This document shows, piece after piece, positions 25,839 to 34,019 of a stretch of 51,724 nucleotides of DNA (within the stretch, counting starts at the first letter, position 1; each line of letters begins with the position of its first letter). The DNA is from UMGS1052 sp045532035. Its GTDB lineage: Bacteria > Bacillota > Clostridia > Oscillospirales > CAG-382. Where the stretch lies: assembly GCA_045532035.1 (NCBI GenBank), contig JAZSFD010000018.1, positions 1 through 51,724 of the forward strand, in the 5' to 3' direction. The notes beneath the pieces were generated by a model. The model saw only the letters and a program-made list of their open reading frames with translations. It did not search any database and had not been told where the DNA came from. The translations under genes and the position numbers were made by a program.

Positions 25839-25869
25839 AAAAAGAAGACCCTTTTCGGATCTTCTTTTT
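25839..25869 (-). terminator. Intrinsic terminator after ABC exporter operon
   Basis: A 10-bp stem (AAAAAGAAGA / TCTTCTTTTT) extended by CC/GG after a mismatch closes a loop of about 6 nt, right behind the stop of the exporter gene and ahead of the dnaA promoter. A T-run follows on the minus strand. It insulates dnaA from the marR-ABC operon. Confidence 0.8.
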
Positions 25870-25875
25870 GAGTTC

Positions 25876-27864
25876 TCAATCAAGCTCTACTTTTCCTGTA
25901 TAAAGCTCGTAGTATCTGCCACGGAGAGCAAGCAATTCTTCGTGGCTTCCGCGCTCAATGATCTCGCCCTTTTCAAGCACCATGATGGCGTTTGAATTTC
26001 TGACTGTCGACAGGCGGTGGGCAATGACAAAGGTTGTGCGGTTTTTCATGAGTCTGTCCATACCATGCTCGATATGACGCTCGGTTCTTGTGTCGACCGA
26101 GCTTGTCGCTTCATCAAGAACAAGAATGGGAGCCTTTGAAAGGGCAGCACGTGCTATATTAAGAAGCTGGCGCTGACCCTGAGAAAGATTTGCACCATCT
26201 CCCTCGAGAATCGTGTCATAGCCGTTGTCAAGACGCATGATGAAGGAATGGGCGCTGGCGGTCTTTGCTGCCTGCTCGACTTCCTCATCGGTGGCATCAA
26301 GTCTGCCATAGCGGATGTTTTCTCTGACTGTTCCCGAGAAAAGATGGGTGTCCTGAAGAACCATTGCAATATTTTTTCTCAGAACATCCATTTTGATGTC
26401 CTTTATGTTCACGCCGTCAATGGTGATTGTTCCATCTTCAATGTCATAAAAGCGGTTGAGAAGATTTGTAATAGTTGTCTTTCCGGCACCTGTCGAGCCG
26501 ACAAAGGCAATTTTCTGTCCCGGCTTTGCGTAAAGAGAAATGTTTTTGAGAACGGTTTTTTCGGGAATATAACCAAACGAAACATTTTCAAGGATTACAT
26601 GACCCTGCATGGGATTTTCCGGAGTGAAATCGACAGCGTTTTCGACATCTGCGGGCTCTTCCTTGCTGTCAATGACGGCAAAAACACGCTCGGCACCCGC
26701 AAGAGCCGAAAAGATCGAGCTCATCTGCTGGGAAATATTATTGATTGGGAATGAAAAACGCCTTGCATACTGTGCAAAGACAGTGAGTGCACCGGGGGTG
26801 AGACCTGTTGTGCACATAAGCACGCCGCCGATTCCGACGGTAAGAGCATAGCTTATCTGCGAGGTGTTGCCCATGATGGGACCCATGATTCCGCCATAGA
26901 ACTGTGCTTTGAACTGCTTGTCGCGCAGATCATCGTTGAGAGAAGAGAATTCTTCGACCGAATCGTTTTCGTGATTGAATACCTTGATGACCTTCTGACC
27001 TGTGACAGTTTCTTCGATATAGCCGTTGATGGCCCCGAGAGCCGCCTGCTGTCCCGAATAAAACTTTCTGCTTTTTCCTGCGATTATAACGCCGCCTTTA
27101 GCAAAAATGGGTACAAAAACTACGGTAATTATGGTCAGCCAGATGTTGGTGGTTATCATGAATGTCAGGGTTCCGATGAGAGTGACAAGACCTGAAATCA
27201 CCGAAACAAGGGAGTTGTCAAGCATCATTCCGATATTGTCCACATCGTTGGTAAAACGGCTCATTATTTCGCCTGTGGGGTGATTGTCAAAATATCTGAC
27301 CGGAAGCTTCTGAAGCTTTCTGAAAAGGTCGTTTCTGATAGCTTCAAGCGAGCCCTGCGACACTGTCATCATGATTCGGCTCTGAAGGTAGTTTGTGACG
27401 ACCTCCACGGCATAGACTGCAATAAGAATGAACAGCGCCACGAATATATATACCATTACATCAGCAAAATTGCCGAAATTTACAAAATTTATAAGGTTTT
27501 TGACCGGCTCCTGAACGGCATTTACGATGAATGAGATGACACTGTCGGTCATGGTCTCCATGGCGCTCATTTCACCTGTAATACCGATGTATACCGAAAT
27601 TTTGTTGATGATCGGTGCGAGCATAAACGATCCGATAAGACCTGCGACTGCTGAAAGCAGCATACAAAAGACCACGGAGATAAGACGGAGTTTATATTTT
27701 CCGACATAACCGAACAGTCTTTTTATTGTTTGTTTTGTGTTTTTAGGCTTGCCTTTTGCCATCATGCCACGGGGTCCGCCCGGACCACCCATTCCCATAC
27801 CCGGTTTTTGCGCGGAGGCTGAGGAATTGTATTGTTTTTGAAGCTCGCTTAATGATCTTGCCAT
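25876..27864 (-). CDS. ABC exporter subunit, catalytic half of a heterodimer
   Basis: 662-aa ABC exporter with fused membrane and ATPase domains. A Gly/Met/Pro-rich N-terminus (about 1-45) is followed by six helices and an ATPase domain with Walker A GSTGAGKTT (456-464), signature LSQGQ (560-564) and canonical Walker B ILVLDE (580-585). Together with the upstream gene it makes an asymmetric pair: this subunit keeps the catalytic Glu but has a deviant signature (LSQGQ). Such pairs (BmrC/BmrD, TM287/TM288) export drugs, lipids or peptides. Start 27864 was chosen because GGAGGG lies upstream; the frame to 27939 would overlap the previous gene by 71 bp. The substrate is not known. Confidence 0.9.
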   Translation of the reverse strand: MARSLSELQKQYNSSASAQKPGMGMGGPGGPRGMMAKGKPKNTKQTIKRLFGYVGKYKLRLISVVFCMLLSAVAGLIGSFMLAPIINKISVYIGITGEMSAMETMTDSVISFIVNAVQEPVKNLINFVNFGNFADVMVYIFVALFILIAVYAVEVVTNYLQSRIMMTVSQGSLEAIRNDLFRKLQKLPVRYFDNHPTGEIMSRFTNDVDNIGMMLDNSLVSVISGLVTLIGTLTFMITTNIWLTIITVVFVPIFAKGGVIIAGKSRKFYSGQQAALGAINGYIEETVTGQKVIKVFNHENDSVEEFSSLNDDLRDKQFKAQFYGGIMGPIMGNTSQISYALTVGIGGVLMCTTGLTPGALTVFAQYARRFSFPINNISQQMSSIFSALAGAERVFAVIDSKEEPADVENAVDFTPENPMQGHVILENVSFGYIPEKTVLKNISLYAKPGQKIAFVGSTGAGKTTITNLLNRFYDIEDGTITIDGVNIKDIKMDVLRKNIAMVLQDTHLFSGTVRENIRYGRLDATDEEVEQAAKTASAHSFIMRLDNGYDTILEGDGANLSQGQRQLLNIARAALSKAPILVLDEATSSVDTRTERHIEHGMDRLMKNRTTFVIAHRLSTVRNSNAIMVLEKGEIIERGSHEELLALRGRYYELYTGKVELD

Positions 27865-27868
27865 CTTC

Positions 27869-29641
27869 TCAGCCCTCCTTTGCGGTATTTTCTGTGGGTT
27901 TGTTGCTCTTGCCTTCCATCTGAGAAACATAAATTTCATTGTATTCGGTGTTGGAGGAAAGCAGCTCTTCGTGTGTGCCGATGCCGGTTATTTTTCCGTC
28001 GTTCATGACGATTATCTTGTCGGCATCCATGACAGAGGTGATTCTCTGGGCAATAATTATCTTTGTGGAATCGCGAAGGCCTGTTTTGAACTGTTCGCGG
28101 ATTTTGGCTTCTGTTGCTGTATCTACAGCACTTGTTGAGTCATCAAGAATGAGAATCTTAGGCTTTTTGAGAAGCGCTCTTGCAATACAAAGTCTCTGTT
28201 TTTGACCGCCCGATACATTTACTCCGCCATGCTCAAGCTCAGTCCTGTATCCATCCTTGAAAGAACGGACAAAGCCGTCTGCCTGCGAAGCAATTGCAGC
28301 AGCTGTGATTTCTTCTTCTGTTGCATTTTCGTCTCCCCAACGGAGATTGTCTTCGATGGTGCCGGAAAAGAGAATATTCTTCTGAAGCACCATTCCGACG
28401 CCTTCGCGGAGATTATAAAGGCTGTAATCCTTTACATTCACGCCGTCAACAAGGACTTCTCCTTCGTCGGCGTCATAAAGTCTCGGAATAAGCGACACAA
28501 GAGTTGTTTTTCCGCAGCCTGTTGAACCGATGATGCCGACTGTCGAGCCTGCGGGTATCTTCAGGCTGATATTGTCGAGAACAGGGTCTTCGCTGTTTTT
28601 GAAGTAGCGGAAGGTGATGTTCTTGAATTCAATATCGCCGCGGGTGACAACAGCCTCGGGTTGTGCACAGCCGTTGTCGGTTATGTCGATCTTTTCGTCA
28701 AGCACCTCGTTGATACGCTTTCCGCTTGCCATGGCGCGAGAGGTGGACATGAACATAAATGTGAGCATCATGAGAGACATGAGTATCTGATTTACATATG
28801 TAAGGAACTGTGAAAGGTCACCGACGGGCATGGCGTTTTCTCCGCCGCCCATGACCAGCTGTGAACCGAACCAAACAACAAGAGCGATGGTTATGTTCAT
28901 GAAAAGAGTCATGATCGGGCCGTTGAGAATGATGATCTTCATGGCGGAAAGTCCCGAATTTTTAAGGTCTGCATTTGCTTCTTCGAACTTTTCGGTCTCA
29001 TACTCGCCTCTTACGAACGATTTGACAACGCGCACATTCGAAACGCTCTCCTGTACTGTTGAATTGAGCTTGTCGACCTTTTTCTGCATTATCGAAAAGC
29101 GTGGAAAAGCTGTGCGGATGACAAGTAGAATGGCAATTATCATAAGGGGTACCGTCACGGCAAAAATGATTGACAGTGAAGGACGCAGTAAAATTGCCAT
29201 AATGAGAGCTCCTACGAGCATACCCGGCGAGCGCAGACACATACGAAGAAGCATATTGACAAAATTCTGTATTTGCTGGATGTCGTTTGTGAGTCTTGTC
29301 ACAAGAGAGCCGGTGGAGAATTTATCAATGTTTGCAAAAGAAAACTTTTGCACCTTCTTATAAATATCGCGTCTTATATCATTGGCGTAGTTTACCGACG
29401 CTTTTGCTCCGAAATATGCTCCGCCGACACCGCCTGCCATCATACAGACAGCAGAAAGTATCATGAGTCCCGCAATTCCCATGGATTTTGCGGGAGTGAG
29501 AGTTCCGTCGGTTGCTCCGTTAATTATCATGCCGAGGAACATTGGCATTAAAACCTCGCCTGCAACCTCAATTATCATACATAAAGGTCCGAGAATAAAA
29601 TAAAGCTTATATGGCTTTACATAGCTTAACCAGCGTTTCAA
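27869..29641 (-). CDS. ABC exporter subunit, degenerate half of a heterodimer
   Basis: 590-aa ABC exporter half with six membrane helices (about 1-310) and an ATPase domain: Walker A GSTGCGKTT (372-380), signature VSGGQ (476-480) and Walker B ILILDD (496-501), where Asp501 replaces the catalytic Glu. The non-catalytic site of the dimer is formed by its Walker motifs with the partner's LSQGQ, and the active site by its VSGGQ with the partner's Walker motifs. This is the textbook pattern of heterodimeric type IV exporters. It follows marR by 36 bp and the partner gene starts 4 bp after its stop. With a MarR regulator in front, a multidrug or toxic-compound role is the natural guess. Confidence 0.9.
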   Translation of the reverse strand: MKRWLSYVKPYKLYFILGPLCMIIEVAGEVLMPMFLGMIINGATDGTLTPAKSMGIAGLMILSAVCMMAGGVGGAYFGAKASVNYANDIRRDIYKKVQKFSFANIDKFSTGSLVTRLTNDIQQIQNFVNMLLRMCLRSPGMLVGALIMAILLRPSLSIIFAVTVPLMIIAILLVIRTAFPRFSIMQKKVDKLNSTVQESVSNVRVVKSFVRGEYETEKFEEANADLKNSGLSAMKIIILNGPIMTLFMNITIALVVWFGSQLVMGGGENAMPVGDLSQFLTYVNQILMSLMMLTFMFMSTSRAMASGKRINEVLDEKIDITDNGCAQPEAVVTRGDIEFKNITFRYFKNSEDPVLDNISLKIPAGSTVGIIGSTGCGKTTLVSLIPRLYDADEGEVLVDGVNVKDYSLYNLREGVGMVLQKNILFSGTIEDNLRWGDENATEEEITAAAIASQADGFVRSFKDGYRTELEHGGVNVSGGQKQRLCIARALLKKPKILILDDSTSAVDTATEAKIREQFKTGLRDSTKIIIAQRITSVMDADKIIVMNDGKITGIGTHEELLSSNTEYNEIYVSQMEGKSNKPTENTAKEG

Positions 29642-29677
29642 AAGTATATCATCCTTTCTTGATAAATAAAAACAGAG

Positions 29678-30160
29678 TTATTTTTTGCAGCCTTGCGGCA
29701 TAACAGCGCCTTCCGAGCGCAAGTTGTTCTGGATTTTTTCAAGACATTCGACAAAAATCGACAGCTCTTTTTCCGAAAGACCCGAGAACATATTTCCGTC
29801 TACACTGTCAAATATGTTTTTTGCGCAGGACAGGATTTCCTCTCCTGCTTTTGTAATTTTGACCCTGTTGCATCTGTTGTCGCCATCGTTTATTTCTTTT
29901 GTAATAAAGCCTGCCTGTTCAAGTTTTTTTATGGTGACGGCAACTGTAGCAGCCGAAATATCAAGCTTTTTTGCTATATCCTTTTGTGTTGGGGGAACAT
30001 CAAAGCCTGAAATACAAATCAGCATAATATGCTGACTGCGGTGAAGATTGAGGTCTGACATCCGCTGCTCGATAAGACTTCTGTGTAGCTTGTCGGTGTG
30101 GATAAAAAGCCTTACAAGCTCGTGATTTGAAAGCTTTGGAGTGCTCTTTTCCTTTTCCAT
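29678..30160 (-). CDS. MarR-family transcriptional regulator
   Basis: 160-aa MarR-type winged-helix repressor. The DNA-binding part (about residues 35-115) includes the segment TQKDIAKKLDISAATVAVTI and the wing with NDGDNRCNRVKIT. MarR proteins act as dimers and release DNA on binding phenolic or similar ligands. It is the first gene of the operon with the ABC exporter pair, and two near-palindromes sit just downstream of its own -10 element, so it should repress itself and the exporter (inference, strongly supported by the site layout). Confidence 0.92.
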   Translation of the reverse strand: MEKEKSTPKLSNHELVRLFIHTDKLHRSLIEQRMSDLNLHRSQHIMLICISGFDVPPTQKDIAKKLDISAATVAVTIKKLEQAGFITKEINDGDNRCNRVKITKAGEEILSCAKNIFDSVDGNMFSGLSEKELSIFVECLEKIQNNLRSEGAVMPQGCKK

Positions 30161-30210
30161 TATGTAACTCCTTTCGCTAATGATATATTATGCAATTTTG
30201 ACAGAAAAAA

Positions 30211-30237
30211 TTAGCGCGCTAAAAGTTAGCACGCTAA
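30211..30237. promoter_or_regulatory. Tandem MarR operators
   Basis: A perfect 12-bp palindrome TTAGCGCGCTAA (30211-30222) is followed by a one-mismatch copy TTAGCACGCTAA (30226-30237), 15 bp centre to centre. Both lie between the marR -10 element and the gene, covering the transcription start, where a bound repressor would block initiation. Confidence 0.75.
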
Positions 30238-30239
30238 TT

Positions 30240-30268
30240 ATTATATATTTTTTTCCTGTATATGTCAA
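30240..30268 (-). promoter_or_regulatory. Consensus promoter of marR-ABC operon
   Basis: On the minus strand, perfect TTGACA (30263-30268) and perfect TATAAT (30240-30245) stand 17 nt apart. Such a strong promoter directly followed by two operator palindromes implies that expression is set by repression. It lies in the gap behind ricT, which has no clear terminator of its own. Confidence 0.85.
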
Positions 30269-30313
30269 TAGAAAATGCGAATATTTCACTCGATTTTCAC
30301 TTTAAAAGAAAGT

Positions 30314-31837
30314 TTATTCCTTTTCAAGAGCTTTCAGCTCGGCATCCACGGGAGAGTCATTCTTCTTAAGATATCCGAGAATCTTCACCTTGTCGCGGTG
30401 GAAAGCCTTGGGGGGAGCTTCCTTGTTGGAATCGAGTCTGACACGAACAACACCCTTGAGAGGGTTTGTTTCGACTACGACGCCCTTGCCCTCTTCGGTA
30501 TCGACAATGGCGTCGACCTTGGGAGTGCGCTCATATTCCTGCTGATAAACCTCGTCCTCATAACGCAGGCAGCAAAGGAGCCTGCCGCAGGTGCCGGATA
30601 TTTTTGCGGAATTGAGTGAAAGGCTCTGATCTTTTGCCATTTTTATGGAAACCTGGGCAAATTCACCAAGAAATGTGTTGCAACACAAAGGTCTGCCGCA
30701 AACACCGAGTCCTCCGAGCATTTTGGCTTCGTCACGAACACCTACCTGACGAAGTTCAATTCTTGTGCGGAATACAGAGGCAAGCTCTTTGACAAGCTCA
30801 CGGAAATCGATACGGTTTTCCGCCGCAAAATAGAATAGAATCTTTGTGTTGTCAAAGGTGTATTCAACTCCGACAAGAGACATTTCAAGTCCGAGCTTTG
30901 CGACCTTTTCAATAAACACACTTTCTGCCTGCTTTTCGAGGCGTTTGTTTGCCTCAAGTCGTTCAGTGTCTTCGCGGTTTGCGATGCGGATTATTTTCTT
31001 AAGGGGCGAAACTATCGAATCGGTAGGAATGAATCGGTTGCCGATGGCGGTAAAGCCATATTCAAGACCGCGGGCGGTCTCGACGATGACAGGTGTTCCG
31101 AAAGACACTTCTTCACCGTTGGGATCGAAATAATAAATCTTTCCTGCTTCCTTGAAGCGGATGCCGATGATTTCAGTCTTGCCTAACTTTTCCTCCTCGG
31201 TGATTGGCGATTTTTCTTTCTTGGGAGGATAAATCTGGTCACGAAGAGGAATTGCCTTGGAGTAATCGATCACCTCTGCAGGCTCATTGGAGATAGCTTC
31301 CTCTGCTTTGTTGTTTTTGGAAAAACTGCTGTGTACAAAGCCCAGGTCTCCAAGAATGGAAGGATTTATCTTTCCTGCGCCGTTCTTTTTGCCATGTTTA
31401 TTCTGTTCCCTGTTCTTATTGTCGCGGTTCTGCTGGTTCTGACGGTTGCGGTCACGATCTCTGCGGTTCTGCTGACGGTCGTTTCTCTGCTTGTCGTTCT
31501 TTTGTTCGCCGGACTGTTTTTCACCGCGGTTTTTCTGGGGTTTTTGAAGCGATTCTTTTGGCTGATTGGCAGTTTCCTCGTGTTTTTGGTTGTTGGAGTG
31601 GTTTTTCTTGCCGAAGTGTTTGTGATCTCTGCGGTTATTTTTGTCATGATTCTTTGGTTCGTTTCCGCCCTGTTTTTTTTCTTCGAATTTTTGGTTAACG
31701 GTTACGGCAGGTTTAATGTTGCTTTCCGCAGGTGCTTTGTTCTTGTCCTTATTTCGCTTTGGCGGTGTTATCAGAAAGCCCTTTTTTGTGACGATCTCGT
31801 TGTCGCCGGGCTTTGAGTTTCTGTCTTTTTTTTCCAT
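30314..31837 (-). CDS. ricT: PSP1-domain protein RicT (YaaT), long N-terminal tail
   Basis: 507-aa PSP1-family protein. The conserved C-terminal part (about residues 220-500) includes the two Cys clusters CGRPLCC and CGRLLCC, which in the B. subtilis RicA-RicF-RicT complex help hold iron-sulfur clusters. That complex assists RNase Y in mRNA processing and affects competence, biofilm and sporulation. B. subtilis RicT is about 275 aa. The excess here is a tail of about 130 residues (28-156) made almost only of Lys, Arg, Asn, Gln, Asp, Glu and His, surely disordered and likely RNA-binding (inference). It is 26 bp downstream of holB, as in B. subtilis. No ricA or ricF is in the window. Confidence 0.9.
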   Translation of the reverse strand: MEKKDRNSKPGDNEIVTKKGFLITPPKRNKDKNKAPAESNIKPAVTVNQKFEEKKQGGNEPKNHDKNNRRDHKHFGKKNHSNNQKHEETANQPKESLQKPQKNRGEKQSGEQKNDKQRNDRQQNRRDRDRNRQNQQNRDNKNREQNKHGKKNGAGKINPSILGDLGFVHSSFSKNNKAEEAISNEPAEVIDYSKAIPLRDQIYPPKKEKSPITEEEKLGKTEIIGIRFKEAGKIYYFDPNGEEVSFGTPVIVETARGLEYGFTAIGNRFIPTDSIVSPLKKIIRIANREDTERLEANKRLEKQAESVFIEKVAKLGLEMSLVGVEYTFDNTKILFYFAAENRIDFRELVKELASVFRTRIELRQVGVRDEAKMLGGLGVCGRPLCCNTFLGEFAQVSIKMAKDQSLSLNSAKISGTCGRLLCCLRYEDEVYQQEYERTPKVDAIVDTEEGKGVVVETNPLKGVVRVRLDSNKEAPPKAFHRDKVKILGYLKKNDSPVDAELKALEKE

Positions 31838-31863
31838 TTATAAGTTTACCTTTCTTCGCTCGG

Positions 31864-32868
31864 TTATTTTCTCACAGCTGAAAAAAGTTCTGCGAGTACC
31901 GAGCCGACATTGCCTGATGCCTGTATTCTTTCGGCAGCCCTTGAAAAAGCTTCATATAGCTCCATGGCGCGACGCATTGACACAGCGCTTTTTGCGCTGT
32001 CAAATTCTTTGCCGTTTTCAAAGACGAAAAGCTCCTGACTGTCGTTTTTCTTTGAAACCGCGATATCTCTGCTCGCCATCGCAAGGACGCAAAGTGTCAG
32101 GAAAAGCTCGTCTTTGCTTTGAGGCAGACTTTCGGTCAGACGGTGGTTTTTTTCGATAAAGTATTGTTTTACAAGCCCGTATGCCGAATCTGCTGTCTTG
32201 ATAGACGATGCATCAAGCTCGATTTTGTCAAGAGCGCTCTGCAAACGAGCAGCCCTTATGACTGATTCTTTTGGAAGAGACGGAAATTTTGCAAGTAGAA
32301 CCTCTTGTGTCTCAGCGCTTGTGCTTTTTCCGAGAGTGTGTGGCTGTACGCGGGACACAACTGTTGGCAAAAGAAGCTCTTTCGAGGGGGTCAGAAGGAT
32401 AAAAACCGTGTTTTGCGGCGGTTCTTCAAGTATCTTCAACAGAGCATTCTGCGCGTTCGCATTCATTTTTTCGCTTTCATTGAGGATATATATATGATAT
32501 TCGCAGTCTGTCGGCATAACATACGCTTCTTTTCTCAGGTTTCGTATGGTGTCGACTCGGATCTCAAGCCTGCTTTTTCCTGCTTCTTTTTCGGGCGAAA
32601 TGACCTTTATGTCTGTGTGGTCGTGTTCGAGTACTTTTCTGCACTGATTGCAAATAAAGCAGGGATATCCGCCCTTTTTCTCTGACGCGCAGACTGCGGC
32701 GCAGGCAATTATTTCGGCGCAGCGCAATCTTGCGGCACCGCTGCCTCCTTCAAGGACATATGAATGTGCGAAATTTCCGTGGGAGAAAGCAAATAAGATG
32801 TTTGTCAGAACTCTCTTTTCTCCCGCGGTCAGTGCAGATATATCAGGAATTTTTTTGCCGCCCTGCAT
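31864..32868 (-). CDS. holB: DNA polymerase III subunit delta-prime
   Basis: 334-aa HolB-type clamp-loader subunit. It shows the AAA+ fold of DnaX relatives, the zinc-binding cluster CFICNQCRKVLEHDH (about residues 72-86), and the segments KMNANAQNALLKILEEPP and VVSRVQ typical of the family. The P-loop region reads EGGSGAARLR and lacks the usual GKT, so it should not bind ATP productively, as in other delta-prime subunits. Start ATG 32868 has GGAGAG just upstream; the frame to 32943 would run into a parS site. ricT follows by 26 bp. Residues 300-334 match the expected collar domain length. Confidence 0.88.
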   Translation of the reverse strand: MQGGKKIPDISALTAGEKRVLTNILFAFSHGNFAHSYVLEGGSGAARLRCAEIIACAAVCASEKKGGYPCFICNQCRKVLEHDHTDIKVISPEKEAGKSRLEIRVDTIRNLRKEAYVMPTDCEYHIYILNESEKMNANAQNALLKILEEPPQNTVFILLTPSKELLLPTVVSRVQPHTLGKSTSAETQEVLLAKFPSLPKESVIRAARLQSALDKIELDASSIKTADSAYGLVKQYFIEKNHRLTESLPQSKDELFLTLCVLAMASRDIAVSKKNDSQELFVFENGKEFDSAKSAVSMRRAMELYEAFSRAAERIQASGNVGSVLAELFSAVRK

Positions 32869-32916
32869 TTGTCTCTCCGTTAATTTATGACTAAAGTGTT
32901 TAATTACATACTTCAA

Positions 32917-32932
32917 TGTTTCACATGAAACA
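32917..32932. other. parS site, one mismatch
   Basis: TGTTTCACATGAAACA differs at one position from the canonical 16-bp ParB-binding palindrome. It lies 26 bp from the perfect copy, in the gap between holB and mreB. It is also inside the rejected upstream extension of holB. Confidence 0.8.
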
Positions 32933-32942
32933 TTTTGTACCA

Positions 32943-32958
32943 TGTTTCACGTGAAACA
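32943..32958. other. parS site, canonical
   Basis: TGTTTCACGTGAAACA is the canonical bacterial parS palindrome, bound by ParB (Spo0J) to organise chromosome segregation and load SMC. parS sites cluster near the origin, so this supports origin proximity (dnaA is 7.3 kb away). No parA or parB gene is in the window. Confidence 0.93.
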
Positions 32959-32999
32959 TGAGCAAAAGTGATGAATATTTTCTGAATTTTGAGGATTTC

Positions 33000-34019
33000 T
33001 CAAAGTCTCTCATGAAGCTGACGGGCAAGGTTGATTGTGCCCGGTTCCTTTTGTGTAAGACTGTCGAGTGATCTGCCAGAACCGATACAAACGCATTTTT
33101 CGGGGTTCTCGGCAATAAAAGTTCTGATGCCTGTGACATGCTCAACAAGCTTGTCGAGTCCGAAAAGTCTTGCTGATCCTCCGGTCATAACAATTCCTGA
33201 TGCTGAAATGTCGCCAACAAGCTCGGGAGGCGTACGCTCGATGACAGTACAGACTGCATTGACAATGGAAGTAACAGGCTCCTCGATTGCTTCAAGCAAT
33301 TCCTGAGAAGATATCTCGATCATCTTGGGAAGACCTTCGATGAGGCATCTGCCCTTGATTTCCATGGTGGTGATCTTTTCGCAGGGCCATGCGCATCCGA
33401 TATTTATTTTTACATCCTCAGCTGTACGCTCACCGATGAGAATATTGTATTTTCTGCGGATGTACTTTATTATGGCTTCATTCACCGCATCTCCGGCGAG
33501 CTTTATTGATTCGCAGGTGACAACATTGTGCATCGAAATAACGGCAACATCTGTGGTGCCGCCGCCGATATCAACCACGAGATTTCCGACAGGCTTTGAA
33601 ATGTCAACTCCTGCACCGATGGCTGCTGCAACGGGACCTTCGATGAGATATGTTTTCTTTGCACCTGCAGAGATTGCAGCATCACAAAGAGCGCGTTCTT
33701 CGACCTCTGTTATACTTGAGGGAACGCTGATGATAACACGGGGCTTGAAAAACGCTGTACCCGCGGCTCTTTTTATCAGTGAACGAAGTAATGTAAGTGT
33801 TGCGCCATAGTCGGATATGACTCCGCCCGAAAGCGGGCGTACTGCAAGAATATTGCCGGGGGTTCTGCCCAGCATCTGTTCGGCTTCCTTGCCGACCTTG
33901 AGAACCTTGCCGCTTACTCTGTCGACAGCGACAACTGACGGTTCTTCGATTATAACGCCTTTACCTTTGACATAGACCTGCACTGTCGATGTGCCGAGAT
34001 CTATTGCAATATCATTCAT
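33000..34019 (-). CDS. mreB: Rod shape-determining actin homologue MreB/Mbl
   Basis: 339-aa MreB-family actin, which forms membrane filaments that guide cell-wall elongation. The phosphate-1 loop IDLGTSTVQVY (about 5-15), phosphate-2 segment VDIGGGTTDVAV and the adenosine motif around SGIVMTGGSARLFGLD are present. The C-terminal GSGRSLD replaces the usual GTGK/GxA form. Start 34019 was chosen for AAGGAG upstream; the frame to 34091 lies inside comF. Its start overlaps comF by 8 bp. mreD is in a different operon 2.5 kb away and no mreC is seen. MreB, Mbl and MreBH cannot be told apart here. Confidence 0.92.
   Translation of the reverse strand: MNDIAIDLGTSTVQVYVKGKGVIIEEPSVVAVDRVSGKVLKVGKEAEQMLGRTPGNILAVRPLSGGVISDYGATLTLLRSLIKRAAGTAFFKPRVIISVPSSITEVEERALCDAAISAGAKKTYLIEGPVAAAIGAGVDISKPVGNLVVDIGGGTTDVAVISMHNVVTCESIKLAGDAVNEAIIKYIRRKYNILIGERTAEDVKINIGCAWPCEKITTMEIKGRCLIEGLPKMIEISSQELLEAIEEPVTSIVNAVCTVIERTPPELVGDISASGIVMTGGSARLFGLDKLVEHVTGIRTFIAENPEKCVCIGSGRSLDSLTQKEPGTINLARQLHERL

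Noticed and set aside
30250..30313. Hairpin behind ricT
   Set aside because: A bulged stem (GAAAATCGA / TCGCATTTTC) without a proper T-run; not strong enough to call a terminator.
31331..31816. Very hydrophobic open frame on the + strand, membrane-protein-like
   Set aside because: Reverse complement of the Lys/Asn-rich RicT tail codons yields Leu/Phe/Val; an artefact.
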